Shown here: piece after piece, positions 49,480-59,116 of the stretch
How the letters are laid out: every line of letters begins with the position of its first letter
How positions within the stretch are numbered: the first letter of the stretch is position 1
Assembly: GCA_904398655.1 (NCBI GenBank)
Contig: CAJFPF010000134.1
Coordinates: 1-64,000, forward strand
Reading direction: 5' to 3'
DNA: 64,000 nt
Origin: an uncultured Anaerotruncus sp.
GTDB lineage: Bacteria > Bacillota > Clostridia > Oscillospirales > Ruminococcaceae
The notes under the pieces: model-generated
What the model saw: only the letters and a program-made list of their open reading frames with translations
What the model was told of the DNA's origin: nothing
Database searches by the model: none
Position numbers and translations under genes: made by a program

Positions 49480-50360
49480 CACACCTTGTCGATATTTTTC
49501 TCGCCGAATAGGCCAGTAGGACGGAACAGCAACATCACAATCAACAGCACAAATGTAAACGCATCTGAAAAAGTGGAGTATCCCAGTGCCACCAGTGCCG
49601 TTTCGCAGACGCCGATGACGAAGCCACCCACCACCGCGCCGGGAATGCTACCAATGCCGCCGAATACCGCTGCCACAAAGCACTTTAATCCTGGCAATGT
49701 ACCAGAAAAGGGGGTCACCGACATACGATCGGTAAAGTAGAGAATCGACCCTACCGCCGCCAAAAAGGACCCAATCACAAATGTCATACTGATGACATTG
49801 TTGATCTTAATCCCCATCAGAGCGGAAGTTTCAAAGTCCTTGGAAACCGCCCGCATGGCCATTCCAATTTTGCTGTGATTGATGAGCATCACCAACGCAT
49901 AGACCAGCAGGATGGTCAAAACAGGGGTGATGAAGGTCACCAGGCTGGCAGATACCGCTCCAATTTGGAATATCTTCTTCAAAATCGGGATCTCCGGATA
50001 ACTTTGCGGAAGTGCGGAGAACAGATAGGTCGCCAAATTTTGCAGTAAGTAGGATACACCGATAGCGGAAATCATGATGGACATCCGCGGCGCCGAGCGC
50101 AAGGGCTTATAGGCGGCCCGCTCGATGGCAACTCCCAACAGAATTGTGCCGGCAATGGTGATGGTCACGGAAATGGGCCATGGAAAACTGGCCATGGAAA
50201 AAATCATGAAATAGCCGGCCATCATAAAGATTTCTCCGTGGGCAAAGTTGATCAGACGCAGAATCCCATAGACCATGGTATATCCGATTGCGATCAACGC
50301 ATAGGCCCCGCCCAGGGAAATCCCTGTGAGGCAGTGCTGTATCAGCGTTGAGAAGCTCAT
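49479..50360 (-). CDS. livH: Branched-chain amino-acid ABC transporter permease LivH
   Basis: The 293-residue product has about eight membrane segments with LGGAYALIAIGYTMVYGILR and LINFAHGEIFMMAGYF in the N-terminal part and GLKCFVAAVFGGIGSIPGAV near the C terminus, all typical of LivH. The ATG at 50360 has GGGGGGA seven bases upstream. A long hairpin separates it from livK. Confidence 0.92.
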   Translation of the reverse strand: MSFSTLIQHCLTGISLGGAYALIAIGYTMVYGILRLINFAHGEIFMMAGYFMIFSMASFPWPISVTITIAGTILLGVAIERAAYKPLRSAPRMSIMISAIGVSYLLQNLATYLFSALPQSYPEIPILKKIFQIGAVSASLVTFITPVLTILLVYALVMLINHSKIGMAMRAVSKDFETSALMGIKINNVISMTFVIGSFLAAVGSILYFTDRMSVTPFSGTLPGLKCFVAAVFGGIGSIPGAVVGGFVIGVCETALVALGYSTFSDAFTFVLLIVMLLFRPTGLFGEKNIDKV

Positions 50361-50429
50361 GTGTATCCCCCCTGGATTGTGTTTTTGCGGGAGAGTCCCA
50401 TCTACCCCGCAAATGAGGTCGATTCCCAC

Positions 50430-50466
50430 GCAGAGGAGCGGAGAGGCGGACGCCTCCCCGCTCTGC
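50430..50466 (-). terminator. Internal hairpin between livK and livH
   Basis: A long imperfect stem (GCAGAGCGGGGAGGCG with a two-base loop on the minus strand) lies just after livK. It has no T tail, so it more likely protects livK mRNA or reduces transcription of the permease genes than ends it fully. Confidence 0.55.
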
Positions 50467-50484
50467 TACATTTGAAAAGCCGGA

Positions 50485-51726
50485 TCAGTTCAGAGTGACG
50501 GTCTTCAGGAATTTGAAAGCGCCATCCTCCACCGTTTTGATATAGGCCATATCCTTGTTGGCATCACCGTTTTCCCCGAAAGTAATATTTCCGGTCACAC
50601 CAGTCACCTGGACCGAACCTATGGCGTCCCGGATCGCGGTTGTATCGGTAGAACCAGCGGCCTTCAGGGCCTCCAGAGCCGTGAGATAGGCGTCATAACC
50701 CAGGGCAGAAACCGCGGCTACGCCGTCGCCGCCGTTCCGGTTCAGATAATCGGGGTTGGCATTGAGGAACTCTTTAAACCCGGTGACAAACTCGCCGGCA
50801 GCGGGATTGGAGGTGTCGTTTTCATCAAAGAAGGTGGAGATGCAGACCCCTTCCGCGTTTTCACCCGCATTGTCGATGATCGTCTGATTCTCCCAGGTAT
50901 CCCCCGCCATGATGGTAGAGGTGATGCCCAATTCCCGGGCTTGCTGGATCAGCAGGGGGGCCGTGGTGATGGAAGAGGGGGCGAAAATAACATCCGGATT
51001 GGCGCTTTTGATATTGGTAAGGATCGCTTTAAAATCGGTCTGATTGGTTTGGAACTGCTCCTCTGCCACGATGGAGGCTTCGCCGTTGGCCTCTGCGAAC
51101 GCCTTTTTGAAATAGTTCCCCAATCCGGAAGAGTAATCATCGCCCAACTGGGTGATGATCGCGGCGGTCTTGGCCCCTTCCTGGGTGGCAAAGTTAGCCA
51201 TCACCGTTCCCTGGAATGGATCGATAAAACAGACACGGAAATACCAGTCGTTTCCAGCTGTCACCTGGGGATTGGTACAGGAAACACCGATGGCCGGGAT
51301 GGAATTCTCCTCAAAGATAGGGCCAGCGGCAATGGAGACGCCGGAACCATAGGAGCCCAATACAATGGAAACACCGGAACTCACCAAAGACTGAGCTGCG
51401 GTGACCGCCTCGGTCTTGTCCGACTTGTTATCCACCTCTACCAGCTCCACCGTATACTCGGTGCCGCCAATTTCCACAGTGGGAAACAGTTGATTGGCGT
51501 AACGGATTCCCAGAACCTCCTGGAAACCACCGCCGCCATTTTCACCGGTCACCGGCTCAAAGACGCCGATCTTCACCACGTTGCCGCCGTCGGCTGCGGG
51601 CTGTTCGCTTGCAGCCTGGGACCCTGCGGAAGAACCAGCTGCAGAGGTAGTGCCAGAGCTGGAACACCCAGCCAATAGACTGAAGCTCATCACTGCTGCC
51701 AGGGCAAATGCCAATCGTCTTTTCAT
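50485..51726 (-). CDS. livK: Branched-chain amino-acid binding lipoprotein
   Basis: The 413-residue product has a signal peptide with lipobox LLAGC, a Ser/Ala/Gly-rich linker and a type I periplasmic-binding fold (VVKIGVFEPVTGENGGGGFQ, GSYGSGVSIAAGPIFEE, RVCFIDPFQGTVMANF, IITQLGDDYSSGLG). It captures leucine-type amino acids or related compounds for LivHMGF. It has its own strong promoter and is followed by a hairpin that may favour its expression over the permease genes. Confidence 0.92.
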   Translation of the reverse strand: MKRRLAFALAAVMSFSLLAGCSSSGTTSAAGSSAGSQAASEQPAADGGNVVKIGVFEPVTGENGGGGFQEVLGIRYANQLFPTVEIGGTEYTVELVEVDNKSDKTEAVTAAQSLVSSGVSIVLGSYGSGVSIAAGPIFEENSIPAIGVSCTNPQVTAGNDWYFRVCFIDPFQGTVMANFATQEGAKTAAIITQLGDDYSSGLGNYFKKAFAEANGEASIVAEEQFQTNQTDFKAILTNIKSANPDVIFAPSSITTAPLLIQQARELGITSTIMAGDTWENQTIIDNAGENAEGVCISTFFDENDTSNPAAGEFVTGFKEFLNANPDYLNRNGGDGVAAVSALGYDAYLTALEALKAAGSTDTTAIRDAIGSVQVTGVTGNITFGENGDANKDMAYIKTVEDGAFKFLKTVTLN

Positions 51727-51795
51727 TCCTTTTTCCTCCCAAATTTTTTCGCTTTCGCCAATAGAAATACAATTGTTTTTCTATCAAGTACAGTT

Positions 51796-51824
51796 ATTAT
51801 AGCAGAAGATGCACCAATATGCAA
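51796..51824 (-). promoter_or_regulatory. Promoter of livKHMGF
   Basis: On the minus strand TTGCAT, a 17-base spacer and TATAAT lie about 70 bases before livK. Confidence 0.85.
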
Positions 51825-51906
51825 GCTTAATTTGAGAAAACTGCGAAAACAAATGATTTTTTATCAACTAACCCTTTATTTTTCAGTTATATTTTGAAAA
51901 AAGCAT

Positions 51907-51947
51907 AAAAACACCTGGCAAGGCGGATGCCTCGCCAGGTGTTTTTT
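51907..51947 (-). terminator. Terminator after pncB
   Basis: A stem of about 16 base pairs (AACACCTGGCGAGGC on the minus strand with one mismatch) ends in GTTTTT. It touches the pncB stop. Confidence 0.88.
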
Positions 51948-53392
51948 CAAAGTCCATTCATCTGTTCCAAAAGGTCGTTTCTCTCGTTCCACAGGCGGTC
52001 GGAAAGATCCACATAATAGCGGTGAGGATGCTCAAACCGCTTGACCTCCTCCCAAAGGCTCGCCACCTGATCCATGCTATAAGCCCGAACCTGCTGAAGG
52101 GTGGGCAATTGATAGACGCATTTCCCCTCTCTAAAAATGGGGATCAACAACCGTTCTGCCCGGAAGTTGGTGATGGTTTTTTTCTTCCAAGTGGCCACCG
52201 GGTCAAAGATGGTAACCGGCTGGCTGTCATCCACCTGCTCCCCACGGATCGTCACATAGTCCGCAATCGCCTGGCCGGTTTCCCGGTTATAGAACCGGTA
52301 GAGGTCCTTGAAGCAGGGGGTTGTGATCTTCTCAATGCTCTCGCTGACCTTAATTTTGGGGACCAAAACGCCGTCTTTTTCCACTGCTGCCAGCTTGTAA
52401 ACTCCTCCAAACACGGGATCAGACTTACTGGTGATCAAATTCTCCCCTACGCCGAACAGGTCCACCTGGGCGCCCTGCACCAACAAATCCCGGATGATAT
52501 ACTCATCCAAAGAATTGGAAGCCATGATTTTACAATCCTGTAAGCCGGCTTCATCCAACATCGCCCGCGCTTTTTTAGAGAGGTAAGCAATGTCTCCGCT
52601 GTCAATCCGCACCCCTTTGAGCCGTTTCCCCATGGGCTCCAGAATCTCATGGGCCACCCGGATGGCATTGGGGATGCCACTTTTGACCACATTGTAGGTG
52701 TCCACCAAAAAGATACTGTTTTCCGGATAGGTGAGTGCATAGTTTTTAAAGGCGTCATATTCGCTGTCAAACACTTGAACCCAGCTGTGGGCCATCGTAC
52801 CAGTGGCGGGGATGCCATAATCCCGATCTGCCAGGGCACAAGCGGTGGAGCTACAGCCACCGATATAGGCCGCACGGGCGCCCAAAATCGCTGCGTCATA
52901 GCTTTGGGCGCGGCGGGAACCAAACTCCGAAACCGCCCGGCCTTGAGCAGCACGGCAGACCCGGCTCGCCTTGGTGGCCACCAGAGACTGGTGATTCAAA
53001 GTCAAAAGCAGCATGGTTTCAATCAGCTGAGCCTGGATAATCGGGCCCTTGACCACCACCACAGGCTCATAGGGAAAGACTGGTGTGCCCTCCCGCACCG
53101 ACCAAACATCACAGGAAAACTGGAATTGTTCTAGATAGTGTAGGAAATCCTCGCTAAACTGTCCTTTGTCCCGAAGGTATTGGATATCCTCCGGAGTAAA
53201 CTTCAAATTTTTTAAATACTCGACCAACTGCTCCAGTCCGGCAAACAGGGCAAACCCCCCATCGTCCGGGATTTTGCGAAAAAACATGTCAAAAACGGCC
53301 GTCTTTTCGGTGAGGCCATATTTGAAGTAGCCATTTGACATCGTAATCTCATAAAAATCTGTGAGCATTGTCAAATTTCGCTGGGTCTCCAT
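51947..53392 (-). CDS. pncB: Nicotinate phosphoribosyltransferase
   Basis: This enzyme makes nicotinate mononucleotide from nicotinate and PRPP for NAD salvage. The 481-residue product has the family start (LTMLTDFYEITMSNGYFKYG), EFGSRRAQSYDAAI, the catalytic His region GIPATGTMAHSWVQVF (about 205), RIDSGDIAYLSKKAR and FGVGENLITSK. The length matches the long Firmicutes type. The ATG at 53392 has GGGAGGG at a rather long distance; no better start is seen. Confidence 0.95.
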   Translation of the reverse strand: METQRNLTMLTDFYEITMSNGYFKYGLTEKTAVFDMFFRKIPDDGGFALFAGLEQLVEYLKNLKFTPEDIQYLRDKGQFSEDFLHYLEQFQFSCDVWSVREGTPVFPYEPVVVVKGPIIQAQLIETMLLLTLNHQSLVATKASRVCRAAQGRAVSEFGSRRAQSYDAAILGARAAYIGGCSSTACALADRDYGIPATGTMAHSWVQVFDSEYDAFKNYALTYPENSIFLVDTYNVVKSGIPNAIRVAHEILEPMGKRLKGVRIDSGDIAYLSKKARAMLDEAGLQDCKIMASNSLDEYIIRDLLVQGAQVDLFGVGENLITSKSDPVFGGVYKLAAVEKDGVLVPKIKVSESIEKITTPCFKDLYRFYNRETGQAIADYVTIRGEQVDDSQPVTIFDPVATWKKKTITNFRAERLLIPIFREGKCVYQLPTLQQVRAYSMDQVASLWEEVKRFEHPHRYYVDLSDRLWNERNDLLEQMNGL

Positions 53393-53435
53393 CGGGCTTT
53401 TAGTCCCTCCCTTGTTTTACATGGATTTACCGATT

Positions 53436-53464
53436 AGTGTACACCTTTTTTGCAAAATTGGCAA
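53436..53464 (-). promoter_or_regulatory. Promoter of pncB
   Basis: On the minus strand TTGCCA, a 17-base spacer and TACACT. Confidence 0.68.
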
Positions 53465-53537
53465 TCGTTTGCATCCAAATAAATCAAATTTTTTCCTTTT
53501 CCCATTCAGAAAATCCATTGTCATTGTTGGTTGCGGA

Positions 53538-53565
53538 TTGATTTCTTAGACAAATATGGTATACT
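53538..53565 (+). promoter_or_regulatory. Promoter of the glycosyltransferase gene
   Basis: TTGATT, a 16-base spacer and TATACT, 45 bases before the start codon. Confidence 0.6.
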
Positions 53566-53609
53566 GATGAATGTGATGTGATTCACCCCTGTCCGAGAGG
53601 AGCACGTTG

Positions 53610-54845
53610 ATGCGAATTGCACTGTTTGCAGAGACCTATTTGCCCCATGTGAATGGGGTTGTTACCCATGTAAAAGCCCTTCGAGACGGATTGACCCGTT
53701 TGGGACATGAGGTGCTTGTCGTAACCGCCGACGCCGATGCGCGGCGGCATTATATTGTGGATGGAGTCCTCCATTGCCCAGCCCGTGTCTCTAAAAAATT
53801 TTATGGCTACAGTATTGCCACCCCGCTTTCCTCCACCCGTTTGCGGTACGTCCACGGCTTCGCTCCGGACATCATCCATGTCCATCAGGAGTTTGGGGTA
53901 GGAATCTCCGGCATGATGATCGCTAAAACGCTAAATCTGCCTCTGGTCTATACGCTGCATACCATGTATGACGACTATATCTACTACATTGCCCCAGAGC
54001 CTCTCGTTCCGGCAGCGAAAAAGTTTTCCCATGAGTACATCAAACTACTGGCAAAATCGGCCCAGGCCCTCACCGGACCTTCGGAAAAATGCGCCGCCTA
54101 TCTGCGGAAGGTTGGGGTCTATAAACCGGTAAGCATCATCCCCAATCCGGTGGAGTTGGATCTGTTTTGTCGTGAAAAGGCTGATCCTGCCCAGACTGCC
54201 GCCCTGCGGGCACAGTTCGGCTATCGCTCCGATACGTTGGTAGGGATTTTCACCGGACGATTGGGGCGGGAAAAAAGTGTGGACCTTCTGCTGGACAATT
54301 GGCAACAGACCATCCGTCCGGAAGAGAATATCCGTTTGATAGTCATTGGGGAAGGGCCCTGCAAAGAGGAGCTGGAGGAGCAGGCCCAACGCCTGGGAAT
54401 CGCAGAAATGGTCTCCTTCGTTGGAAAGGTTCCCCATGAACAGATGCCCCCCTATTTGGCGATGGCCGATTTCTACATCACCGCCTCCACCTCCGACACC
54501 AATTCCATCTCCATGTTGGAGGGGATGGCCAGCGGCCTGCCTGTGCTCCAGATCACCGACCCGCTCAACGCCGGCCAAGTGCAGGACGGGGTCAATGGGT
54601 ACATCTTTTCCGATGCCCAAGAGATGGCCCGCCAGATCCGGATGTTGCAGGGTATGACCTCAGAGCAATGGGCCTGCCTGCGGGACTCCACCCGCCGGTC
54701 GGTGGAGGGCAAGGGATGCGAAACATTGGCGCAGAACCTGTTGCGGGTCTATCGGAAAGCCCAGCTGGTCAAACGCCGCCACCGCCGTTTGATAATCCGT
54801 TTTCGCGGGGTTCAAATCCGGATCCATTGGAGAAGGAAGGAGTGA
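53610..54845 (+). CDS. Family 4 glycosyltransferase
   Basis: The 411-residue product has the GT-B fold of family 4: an acceptor half with LFAETYLPHVNGVVTHVKAL and IIHVHQEFGVG, and a nucleotide-sugar half with FTGRLGREKSVDLLL (about 225), SFVGKVPHEQMPPYL and the EX7E-like SISMLEGMASGLPVL. Close patterns are seen in glycolipid mannosyl- or glucosyltransferases (1,2-diacylglycerol glucosyltransferase type). The C terminus is very basic (KRRHRRLIIRFRG), which suits contact with acidic membrane lipids. GAGGAG lies seven bases before ATG 53610. Confidence 0.88.
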   Translation: MRIALFAETYLPHVNGVVTHVKALRDGLTRLGHEVLVVTADADARRHYIVDGVLHCPARVSKKFYGYSIATPLSSTRLRYVHGFAPDIIHVHQEFGVGISGMMIAKTLNLPLVYTLHTMYDDYIYYIAPEPLVPAAKKFSHEYIKLLAKSAQALTGPSEKCAAYLRKVGVYKPVSIIPNPVELDLFCREKADPAQTAALRAQFGYRSDTLVGIFTGRLGREKSVDLLLDNWQQTIRPEENIRLIVIGEGPCKEELEEQAQRLGIAEMVSFVGKVPHEQMPPYLAMADFYITASTSDTNSISMLEGMASGLPVLQITDPLNAGQVQDGVNGYIFSDAQEMARQIRMLQGMTSEQWACLRDSTRRSVEGKGCETLAQNLLRVYRKAQLVKRRHRRLIIRFRGVQIRIHWRRKE

Positions 54846-54846
54846 A

Positions 54847-56253
54847 ATGTCCATGGAGATCAAAAAGCACTACGATGTCGCCATCATCGGAGGAGGTCCA
54901 GGAGGCCTGATGGCTGCCTGGCGCCTGGCCGAACGAGATCCCGCTCTTTCCATTGCGCTCTTTGAAAAGGGCAACCCCCTGGAGAAGCGGGTCTGCCCCA
55001 TCATCCAAAAGACCGCCAAAGCCTGCGTCAAATGCAAGTCCTGTGCTATCATGGAGGGGATGGCCGGGGCGGGCGCCTTTTCCGACGGAAAATATGTAAT
55101 CAGCACCGAATACGGTGGATGGCTCACTGAATTTTTGCCGGACGAGGTGGTGTTGGACTACATTGAACAGGCCGACCGGATTTTGGTCCATTTTGGCGCC
55201 ACTACCGAGCGATTCCAGCCCAGCAACGAGTTGAAAAAGCGCTGTTTGGAGTTTGACCTCCACATGAGCCAGGCGCAGCTCAAGCATTTGGGGACCGATG
55301 CCAACTTCGATACCATGGGGCGTCTCATCCACGCTTTGGAAGAAAAAGTGGAACTTCATGCCAACGCCAATGTGGTGGGTTTGGACCGCCAGAGCCATAC
55401 CCTCACCATCCGCAGCGGCCAGCAGGATCACACTTGTTCTGCTGACCGGATCATCATCGCTGTGGGACGGGCGGGCAGCTCCTTCTTCTCCTCCTGGTGC
55501 GAGGAGAACCAGATCCCCCTGCACAACAACCAGGTGGATATCGGCGTTCGGGTGGAACTTCCCTCCATGGTGTGGGAGGATTTTGCTAAAAAAATCTATG
55601 AACCCAAGATCTGGTACCGCTCCAAGCGGTATGGCGATGTGACCCGGATGTTCTGTTTCAACGACCGGGGGCAGGTGGTCACCGAAAACACCAACGGTAT
55701 CCTCACCGTCAACGGGCACAGCTATCGTGATGAAGCCCGGAAGACCCAAAATTCCAACTTTGCCCTGCTCTCCACCACCCACTTTACCCAGCCGTTCAAG
55801 GAGCCTATCCAATATGCCCGCTATGTGGCAAACCTGGCCAACCTGATCAGCGGTGGGAGCGTTCTGGTGCAACGGTTGGGGGATTTGGAAGCTGGGCGCC
55901 GCACCGATGAAAAACGCCTGCGCCAGAGCACCGTCCGCCCTACCCTCTCGGCTGTTCCTGGGGATTTAAGCCTTTGTATGCCGAAACGGCAGCTGGACAA
56001 CATCATCGAAACCCTGCATGCCCTGGACCAGATCTCCCCTGGTACTGCCAACTATGATACCCTGCTCTATGGGATCGAGTGTAAGTACTACTCTGCCCGT
56101 CCCAAGTCCACCAACTTTGAGATCGACGGCTGTCCCGGGATCTATGCGGTGGGGGATGGAGCTGGATTTACCCGTTCCCTCTCCCAAGCTTGTGCCAATG
56201 GGCTCTATGTGGCGGATCTGATGACGCCGCGAACAGAATTCCACTCCAAGTAA
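54847..56253 (+). CDS. FAD-dependent oxidoreductase (COG2509-like)
   Basis: The 468-residue product has an N-terminal FAD-binding motif (VAIIGGGPGGLMAAWRLAE, about 11-30), a Cys-rich segment after it (CPIIQKTAKACVKCKSC, about 57-73) and the C-terminal FAD contact GIYAVGDGAGFTRSLSQACA. This is the pattern of the uncharacterised FAD-dependent dehydrogenases of Firmicutes, which resemble the HI0933/geranylgeranyl-reductase-like group. The substrate is unknown. It starts one base after the glycosyltransferase stop with AAGGAG upstream, so the two are cotranscribed. Confidence 0.85.
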   Translation: MSMEIKKHYDVAIIGGGPGGLMAAWRLAERDPALSIALFEKGNPLEKRVCPIIQKTAKACVKCKSCAIMEGMAGAGAFSDGKYVISTEYGGWLTEFLPDEVVLDYIEQADRILVHFGATTERFQPSNELKKRCLEFDLHMSQAQLKHLGTDANFDTMGRLIHALEEKVELHANANVVGLDRQSHTLTIRSGQQDHTCSADRIIIAVGRAGSSFFSSWCEENQIPLHNNQVDIGVRVELPSMVWEDFAKKIYEPKIWYRSKRYGDVTRMFCFNDRGQVVTENTNGILTVNGHSYRDEARKTQNSNFALLSTTHFTQPFKEPIQYARYVANLANLISGGSVLVQRLGDLEAGRRTDEKRLRQSTVRPTLSAVPGDLSLCMPKRQLDNIIETLHALDQISPGTANYDTLLYGIECKYYSARPKSTNFEIDGCPGIYAVGDGAGFTRSLSQACANGLYVADLMTPRTEFHSK

Positions 56254-56266
56254 ATGATGAGATGTG

Positions 56267-56303
56267 ACAGATGCCCAACCCTTTTGGGTTGGGCATCTGT
56301 TTT
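56267..56303 (+). terminator. Terminator after the FAD oxidoreductase gene
   Basis: A perfect 15-base-pair stem (ACAGATGCCCAACCC, loop TTTT) is followed by TTTG. The next gene starts 22 bases later, so some read-through is possible. Confidence 0.8.
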
Positions 56304-56325
56304 GTACGATAGGAGGCAACCTTCC

Positions 56326-57669
56326 ATGAAAAGTCAAAGCCGGGATATGACCCAAGGCCGTCCTACACCGGTGATGCTCTCTTTTGCTATTCCCATCCTG
56401 TTGGGAAATCTGTTTCAACAATTCTATAACACGGTGGATGCCATTGTGGTGGGACAGTACGAAGGGGAGTCCGCCATTGCCGCCATCGGGGTCGCCAATC
56501 CCATCATGTCCATCGCCATCTTCTTTTTGTTTGGCGCCTGCGTCGGGATCTCGGTGCTATTGGCACAGCTCTATGGCGCACAAGACTGGGAGACCTTCCA
56601 ATTGGAGGTATCCACGTCCTTGATCGGCGGATTGATATTTTCCATCGTCTTTTCTCTATTCTGTTTTCTACTGGCAGAGCCGCTATTACAACTTACCCAG
56701 ACTCCCCCTGACATTTTGGTGCCCGCTCGGGAGTATTTGCAAATCATTTCCTTGGGGTTGGTATTTTCATTTCTCTACAACTTCTGTGCCGCGGGGTTGC
56801 GGTCCACAGGGGACTCCAGGGCTCCTTTTTTCTTTTTGCTCTGCTCTTCTTTGATGAATATTGTGTTAGATGTGGCCTTTGTGGGAGGATTGGGAATGGG
56901 GGTCAAGGGCGCTGCCATTGCCACCGTCCTCTCTCAGGCGGCCAGCTGCCTGCTCTCCATTGTCTATATCTACCGCACCCGGTCGATCCTCGCCCTGGGA
57001 CGGAACCAATTCCGGTTCGATACGGGACTAATGAAAAAAACGGTCAGTTACAGCTGGGCCTCCGCCCTACAGCAGACGTTCATCTATATCGGACGGTTAC
57101 TGGTTCAAACGGTGGTAAATACCTTTGGTACCAGCGCCATTGCCGGGTACAATTCCGCTGTCCGGATTGAGGGATTCCTGCTCTCCACCCAACAGGCGAT
57201 GGGGGATTCTGAGGCCACCTTCTGCGCGCAAAATTTGGGGGCGGGAAAACTGGACCGGGTCCGAGCAGGATTTTGGGGTACCAACAAATTCAACTTTGCT
57301 TACAGCATTCTGTTAGGGATTGGGTTGGCCGTTTTTGCGCCTGCTCTCATCGGCCTATTTACCAACAGCGGGCAGGCGGAGATGATCCCTACCGGTGTCT
57401 TTTACCTGCGGTTTATGATCCCCTTCTATATGATCTCTGGCGTCACCAACGCCATGCAAGGAATGTTCCGAGGGATTGGAATGCTGCGGCTCACAGCTGC
57501 CTGTACGGGCTTACAGATTGTATGGCGGATCATCTTCTCCTATCTGTTTGGATTCCGTTTCGGATTGCCGGCTGTCTGTTTGGCCACTGGTACGGGCTGG
57601 GTTTTGATGGTGATTGTGGAGGGTTTTTATGTAAAACGGTATTTTGCCACCCACCGGGCGGCAGAATGA
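56326..57669 (+). CDS. MATE family efflux transporter
   Basis: The 447-residue product is a 12-segment membrane protein of the MATE group of Firmicutes (FAIPILLGNLFQQFYNTVDA, IVVGQYEGESAIAAIGVANP, and in the second half FIYIGRLLVQTVVNTFGTSA and GYNSAVRIEGFLLSTQQAMG). MATE proteins export drugs or metabolites by Na+ or H+ antiport. AGGAGG lies nine bases before ATG 56326; the longer frame starts inside the upstream gene. The substrate is unknown. Confidence 0.92.
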   Translation: MKSQSRDMTQGRPTPVMLSFAIPILLGNLFQQFYNTVDAIVVGQYEGESAIAAIGVANPIMSIAIFFLFGACVGISVLLAQLYGAQDWETFQLEVSTSLIGGLIFSIVFSLFCFLLAEPLLQLTQTPPDILVPAREYLQIISLGLVFSFLYNFCAAGLRSTGDSRAPFFFLLCSSLMNIVLDVAFVGGLGMGVKGAAIATVLSQAASCLLSIVYIYRTRSILALGRNQFRFDTGLMKKTVSYSWASALQQTFIYIGRLLVQTVVNTFGTSAIAGYNSAVRIEGFLLSTQQAMGDSEATFCAQNLGAGKLDRVRAGFWGTNKFNFAYSILLGIGLAVFAPALIGLFTNSGQAEMIPTGVFYLRFMIPFYMISGVTNAMQGMFRGIGMLRLTAACTGLQIVWRIIFSYLFGFRFGLPAVCLATGTGWVLMVIVEGFYVKRYFATHRAAE

Positions 57670-57672
57670 CAC

Positions 57673-57711
57673 AAAACGAGGTTCCCGCCAGCAGGCGGGA
57701 ACCTCGTTTTT
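57673..57711. terminator. Bidirectional terminator between the MATE and M20 genes
   Basis: A perfect stem CGAGGTTCCCGCC with loop AGCA, extended by AAAA/TTTT, lies between convergent genes. Confidence 0.92.
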
Positions 57712-57722
57712 ACAATCATTCC

Positions 57723-59096
57723 TCATCCGCAGAGAGCTTGGATGGTGCGGAGATAGACCCGGCCGCCAAACTCCAGCTGCTCCAGGCTGACATACTCATC
57801 CGGGCCATGGGTGTTGGTCCGGATATCCGGATGGGCAAAACCGAAGGCCACTGCGCCGGGAATCCCATGGGCATAGGTGTTGCCAGCAATCGCCCTGCAA
57901 CCGGGCGAGGGCCCATTCTCCGCCTCATAGCAGCGCAACAGCTTTTTTACAAAGTCTGAATCCTCCGGAACACTGTGGGCGTCTGAAGCCCGGGTCTGAG
58001 GATCCACCTGAAATCCGTTGGCCTCTAAAATTCCAAAGAGCTCCGTCTTTATCTCCTCCAAACTGCTTCCAGGAGAAAACCGCAAATCACAGACCCCCTG
58101 CAATCTTCCCGCCTCCAGGGAGAGCATGCTCAGGGTGGCGGTCATGCCCTCCCGCCAGGAAATCCCCGGCAACGGGCCGTTGGGGGGAAAGATATGGGCC
58201 AGCGCTTTTATGGGTTGGGGCAGCGATTGGCCAACCGCAACCAATAGCCGTAACAGCGCGGTCAACGCATTGCAACCTTTGGCCGGGGAGGCCGCATGGG
58301 CCCCCTTCCCATGGGCGCAGATCACCACATCCTCCCCCTCCTGCTGGAAGGTGAAGGTGGTGCCGGTCATCTCTTCAATTGCTCCCTGGGCCTGTCTCAG
58401 GTTCTCCAAATTCCAATCTCTCAGTCGGGCCCAGGCGGAGGAGGGAACGGCATTTGCTGTCGCTCCGCCCTGTAGCACCTTCAGAAAACCTTCCGACAGC
58501 GGGCAGGAAAAATGGCACTCTATTCGGCCCTTTTCCGAAGAAATGACTGGAAAGGCCGCATCCGGAGAGAGGGTCATAGGCGCATAAGGTTCTTGGGCAT
58601 AGTAGTGGAGAATATCCTCCGCTCCCGTCTCCTCCGCACAGCCCCACAGCAGACGGACGCGCTTTCTCGGCCGCACGCCCGCGCTGGCCAACGCATAGAG
58701 GGCATAGAGCACCGTCACTGCCGGCCCTTTATTGTCCGCCGCCCCACGTCCATAGATCCTTCCATCCAGTACCAGGGGTTGGAAGGGCTGTGTTATCGTC
58801 CATCCCTCTCCCCCGGGGACCACATCTAGGTGGTTCAGGATATCTAAACCAGGTTCCTCCGGTCCAAAATCCACTGCCCCCACATACCCCTGGTAATTTT
58901 TTACACGAAAGCCCAGCTTTCGCGCCTGTTCCAACAGCGTTTCCAGGGCCTGGGCAGGACCAAAACCATAGGGGGCATCTGGATTTGCTTCCCCTCGGGT
59001 GCTGTCGATGGATACCAGACGGCAGATCGTCTGGATCATCTCCTCACGGCAGCTCTGAAAAATCTGCTCCGCCCGTTGTTGTTCCAGTTCCCGCAA
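57723..59096 (-). CDS. M20 family metallopeptidase
   Basis: The 457-residue product belongs to the PepV-type M20 peptidases. Zinc ligands are seen as NHLDVVPGGEGWT (His, about 90), the bridging Asp in YGRGAADNKGP, the catalytic Glu in GCAEETGAED (about 153), and the His in the C-terminal part; an inserted dimerisation/lid domain follows. The substrates are dipeptides, aminoacyl or carbamoyl compounds. I prefer TTG at 59096, seven bases after AAGGGGG, over the TTG at 59120 that overlaps the lacI stop. It is the last gene of the FAD-PrpD-AroA-LacI operon. Confidence 0.87.
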   Translation of the reverse strand: MRELEQQRAEQIFQSCREEMIQTICRLVSIDSTRGEANPDAPYGFGPAQALETLLEQARKLGFRVKNYQGYVGAVDFGPEEPGLDILNHLDVVPGGEGWTITQPFQPLVLDGRIYGRGAADNKGPAVTVLYALYALASAGVRPRKRVRLLWGCAEETGAEDILHYYAQEPYAPMTLSPDAAFPVISSEKGRIECHFSCPLSEGFLKVLQGGATANAVPSSAWARLRDWNLENLRQAQGAIEEMTGTTFTFQQEGEDVVICAHGKGAHAASPAKGCNALTALLRLLVAVGQSLPQPIKALAHIFPPNGPLPGISWREGMTATLSMLSLEAGRLQGVCDLRFSPGSSLEEIKTELFGILEANGFQVDPQTRASDAHSVPEDSDFVKKLLRCYEAENGPSPGCRAIAGNTYAHGIPGAVAFGFAHPDIRTNTHGPDEYVSLEQLEFGGRVYLRTIQALCG

Positions 59097-59116
59097 GAAA
59101 AGGCCCCCTTCCCTTC

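Noticed and set aside
54769..55872. Minus-strand frame of 367 codons opposite the FAD oxidoreductase
   Set aside because: It is antisense to a well-recognised gene, with low-complexity Gly/His/Val content and no start site.
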